Assembly: GCA_017591395.1 (NCBI GenBank)
Contig: WEDG01001471.1
Span: 1-64,000 of the forward strand
Length of the DNA: 64,000 bases
From: Schistocephalus solidus
Taxonomy: Eukaryota; Platyhelminthes; Cestoda; Diphyllobothriidea; Diphyllobothriidae
Direction: 5' to 3'
Shown here piece by piece: positions 63,552 through 64,000 of this stretch (position 1 is the first letter of the stretch; every line of letters starts with the position of its first letter). The notes beneath the pieces are model-generated. The model was not told the origin of the DNA. It was given only the letters and a program-made list of their open reading frames with translations, and did no database searches. The translations under genes and the position numbers were made by a program.

Positions 63552-64000
63552 TTCAGTTCAGGTTAGTTCAGTTTTATTAAGGGAAATATAGGCCAAGCCT
63601 TTGAGCTCCCTTTCGATGTCAATGACACTGCAAATTAAAAAGGCCGACATATAATGGACGTTGGACAAAGGGTTATCTCCCCATCACACTACAGGGCATC
63701 GGACAAACAATTATAAAATAATATTACTCAAAAATAGGGAGTAGTATGTTCAATAACGCGTAAATTGTGGATGGGAATATGTTTCAGGAAATGTGTTAGG
63801 TTCTGATGTCGTGGTGGTACTTATGGCTGTACTGGTCAAACTTCTGCTTAAAAATGTTAACGGATGGGGACATGACGATGTCCGCAGGCAGAGCATTCCA
63901 GTCCTTAATCACTCTGTCTGAGAAGAAGAAACTTCTTGTGTCGAGTCTTGCACCTGTCACACATAGTTTAATAGGATGTCCTTGCAAAGAACAAGTAGTG
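63552..64000 (-). mobile_element. Antisense CR1-like LINE C, 3' end, cut by window edge
   Basis: The minus-strand frame 63,987-63,796, probably continuing outside the window, ends in the CR1-type C-terminal segment HPIKLCVTGARLDTRSFFFS ... DWNALPADIVMSPSVNIFK ... and a stop. This stretch is intact. A 3' untranslated region of about 215 bases follows, containing GATGGGGAGATAACCCTTTG and CCCTTAATAAAACTGAAC. It ends in a short degenerate (TGAAC)n tail at 63,552-63,575, abutting LINE A. Among the LINEs here it has the least visible decay, so it may be the youngest. Confidence 0.8.

Overview
The window is eukaryotic, AT-rich, intron- and transposon-dominated DNA. The best-supported source is a parasitic flatworm, probably a diphyllobothriidean tapeworm (Spirometra / Dibothriocephalus / Schistocephalus group). 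That assignment rests on a LINE remnant at 11.84-13.21 kb whose reverse-transcriptase tail runs into C2H2-like zinc fingers of a type I associate with those worms, on CR1-like LINE fragments with flatworm-style motifs, and on a tRNA-derived SINE. It is recognition from memory, not a database result. There are no bacterial-type genes, rRNAs or CRISPR arrays.

Layout. 0-10 kb, minus strand: three exons (9,910-9,058; 3,756-3,430; 1,661-1,292) with good splice sites and matching phases. They look like part of one host gene for a long Ser/Thr/Gly/Pro-rich, probably disordered protein, with introns of about 5.3 and 1.8 kb; the gene continues beyond the window to the left and probably starts further right. 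10.7-14.8 kb: a short inverted-repeat element with a telomere-like core, then a 5'-truncated LINE with a zinc-finger tail and a tandemly duplicated 3' region. 14.8-35 kb: mostly featureless AT-rich DNA with a GC-rich island (15.65-16.75 kb), a second inverted-repeat element (21.8 kb), and a SINE pair with a (TA)n tail (25.0-25.5 kb). 35-49.4 kb: five degenerate copies and one well-preserved copy of the same inverted-repeat family, two antisense copies of the LINE 3' region, and a different foldback element (46.0-46.5 kb). 49.4-56.6 kb: AT-rich, one old SINE and a (TA)n tract. 56.6-64 kb: a graveyard of CR1-like LINEs, including a plus-strand element split by an antisense element and cut again by a second antisense element that runs off the right edge.

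The most unusual signal is the 380-410 bp inverted-repeat family: at least eight copies in 64 kb, each with similar ends flanking a core of degenerate TTAGGG-like repeats. I did not find an obviously new gene system. All coding remnants of mobile elements are broken, and the only likely functional coding DNA is the minus-strand exons at the left.
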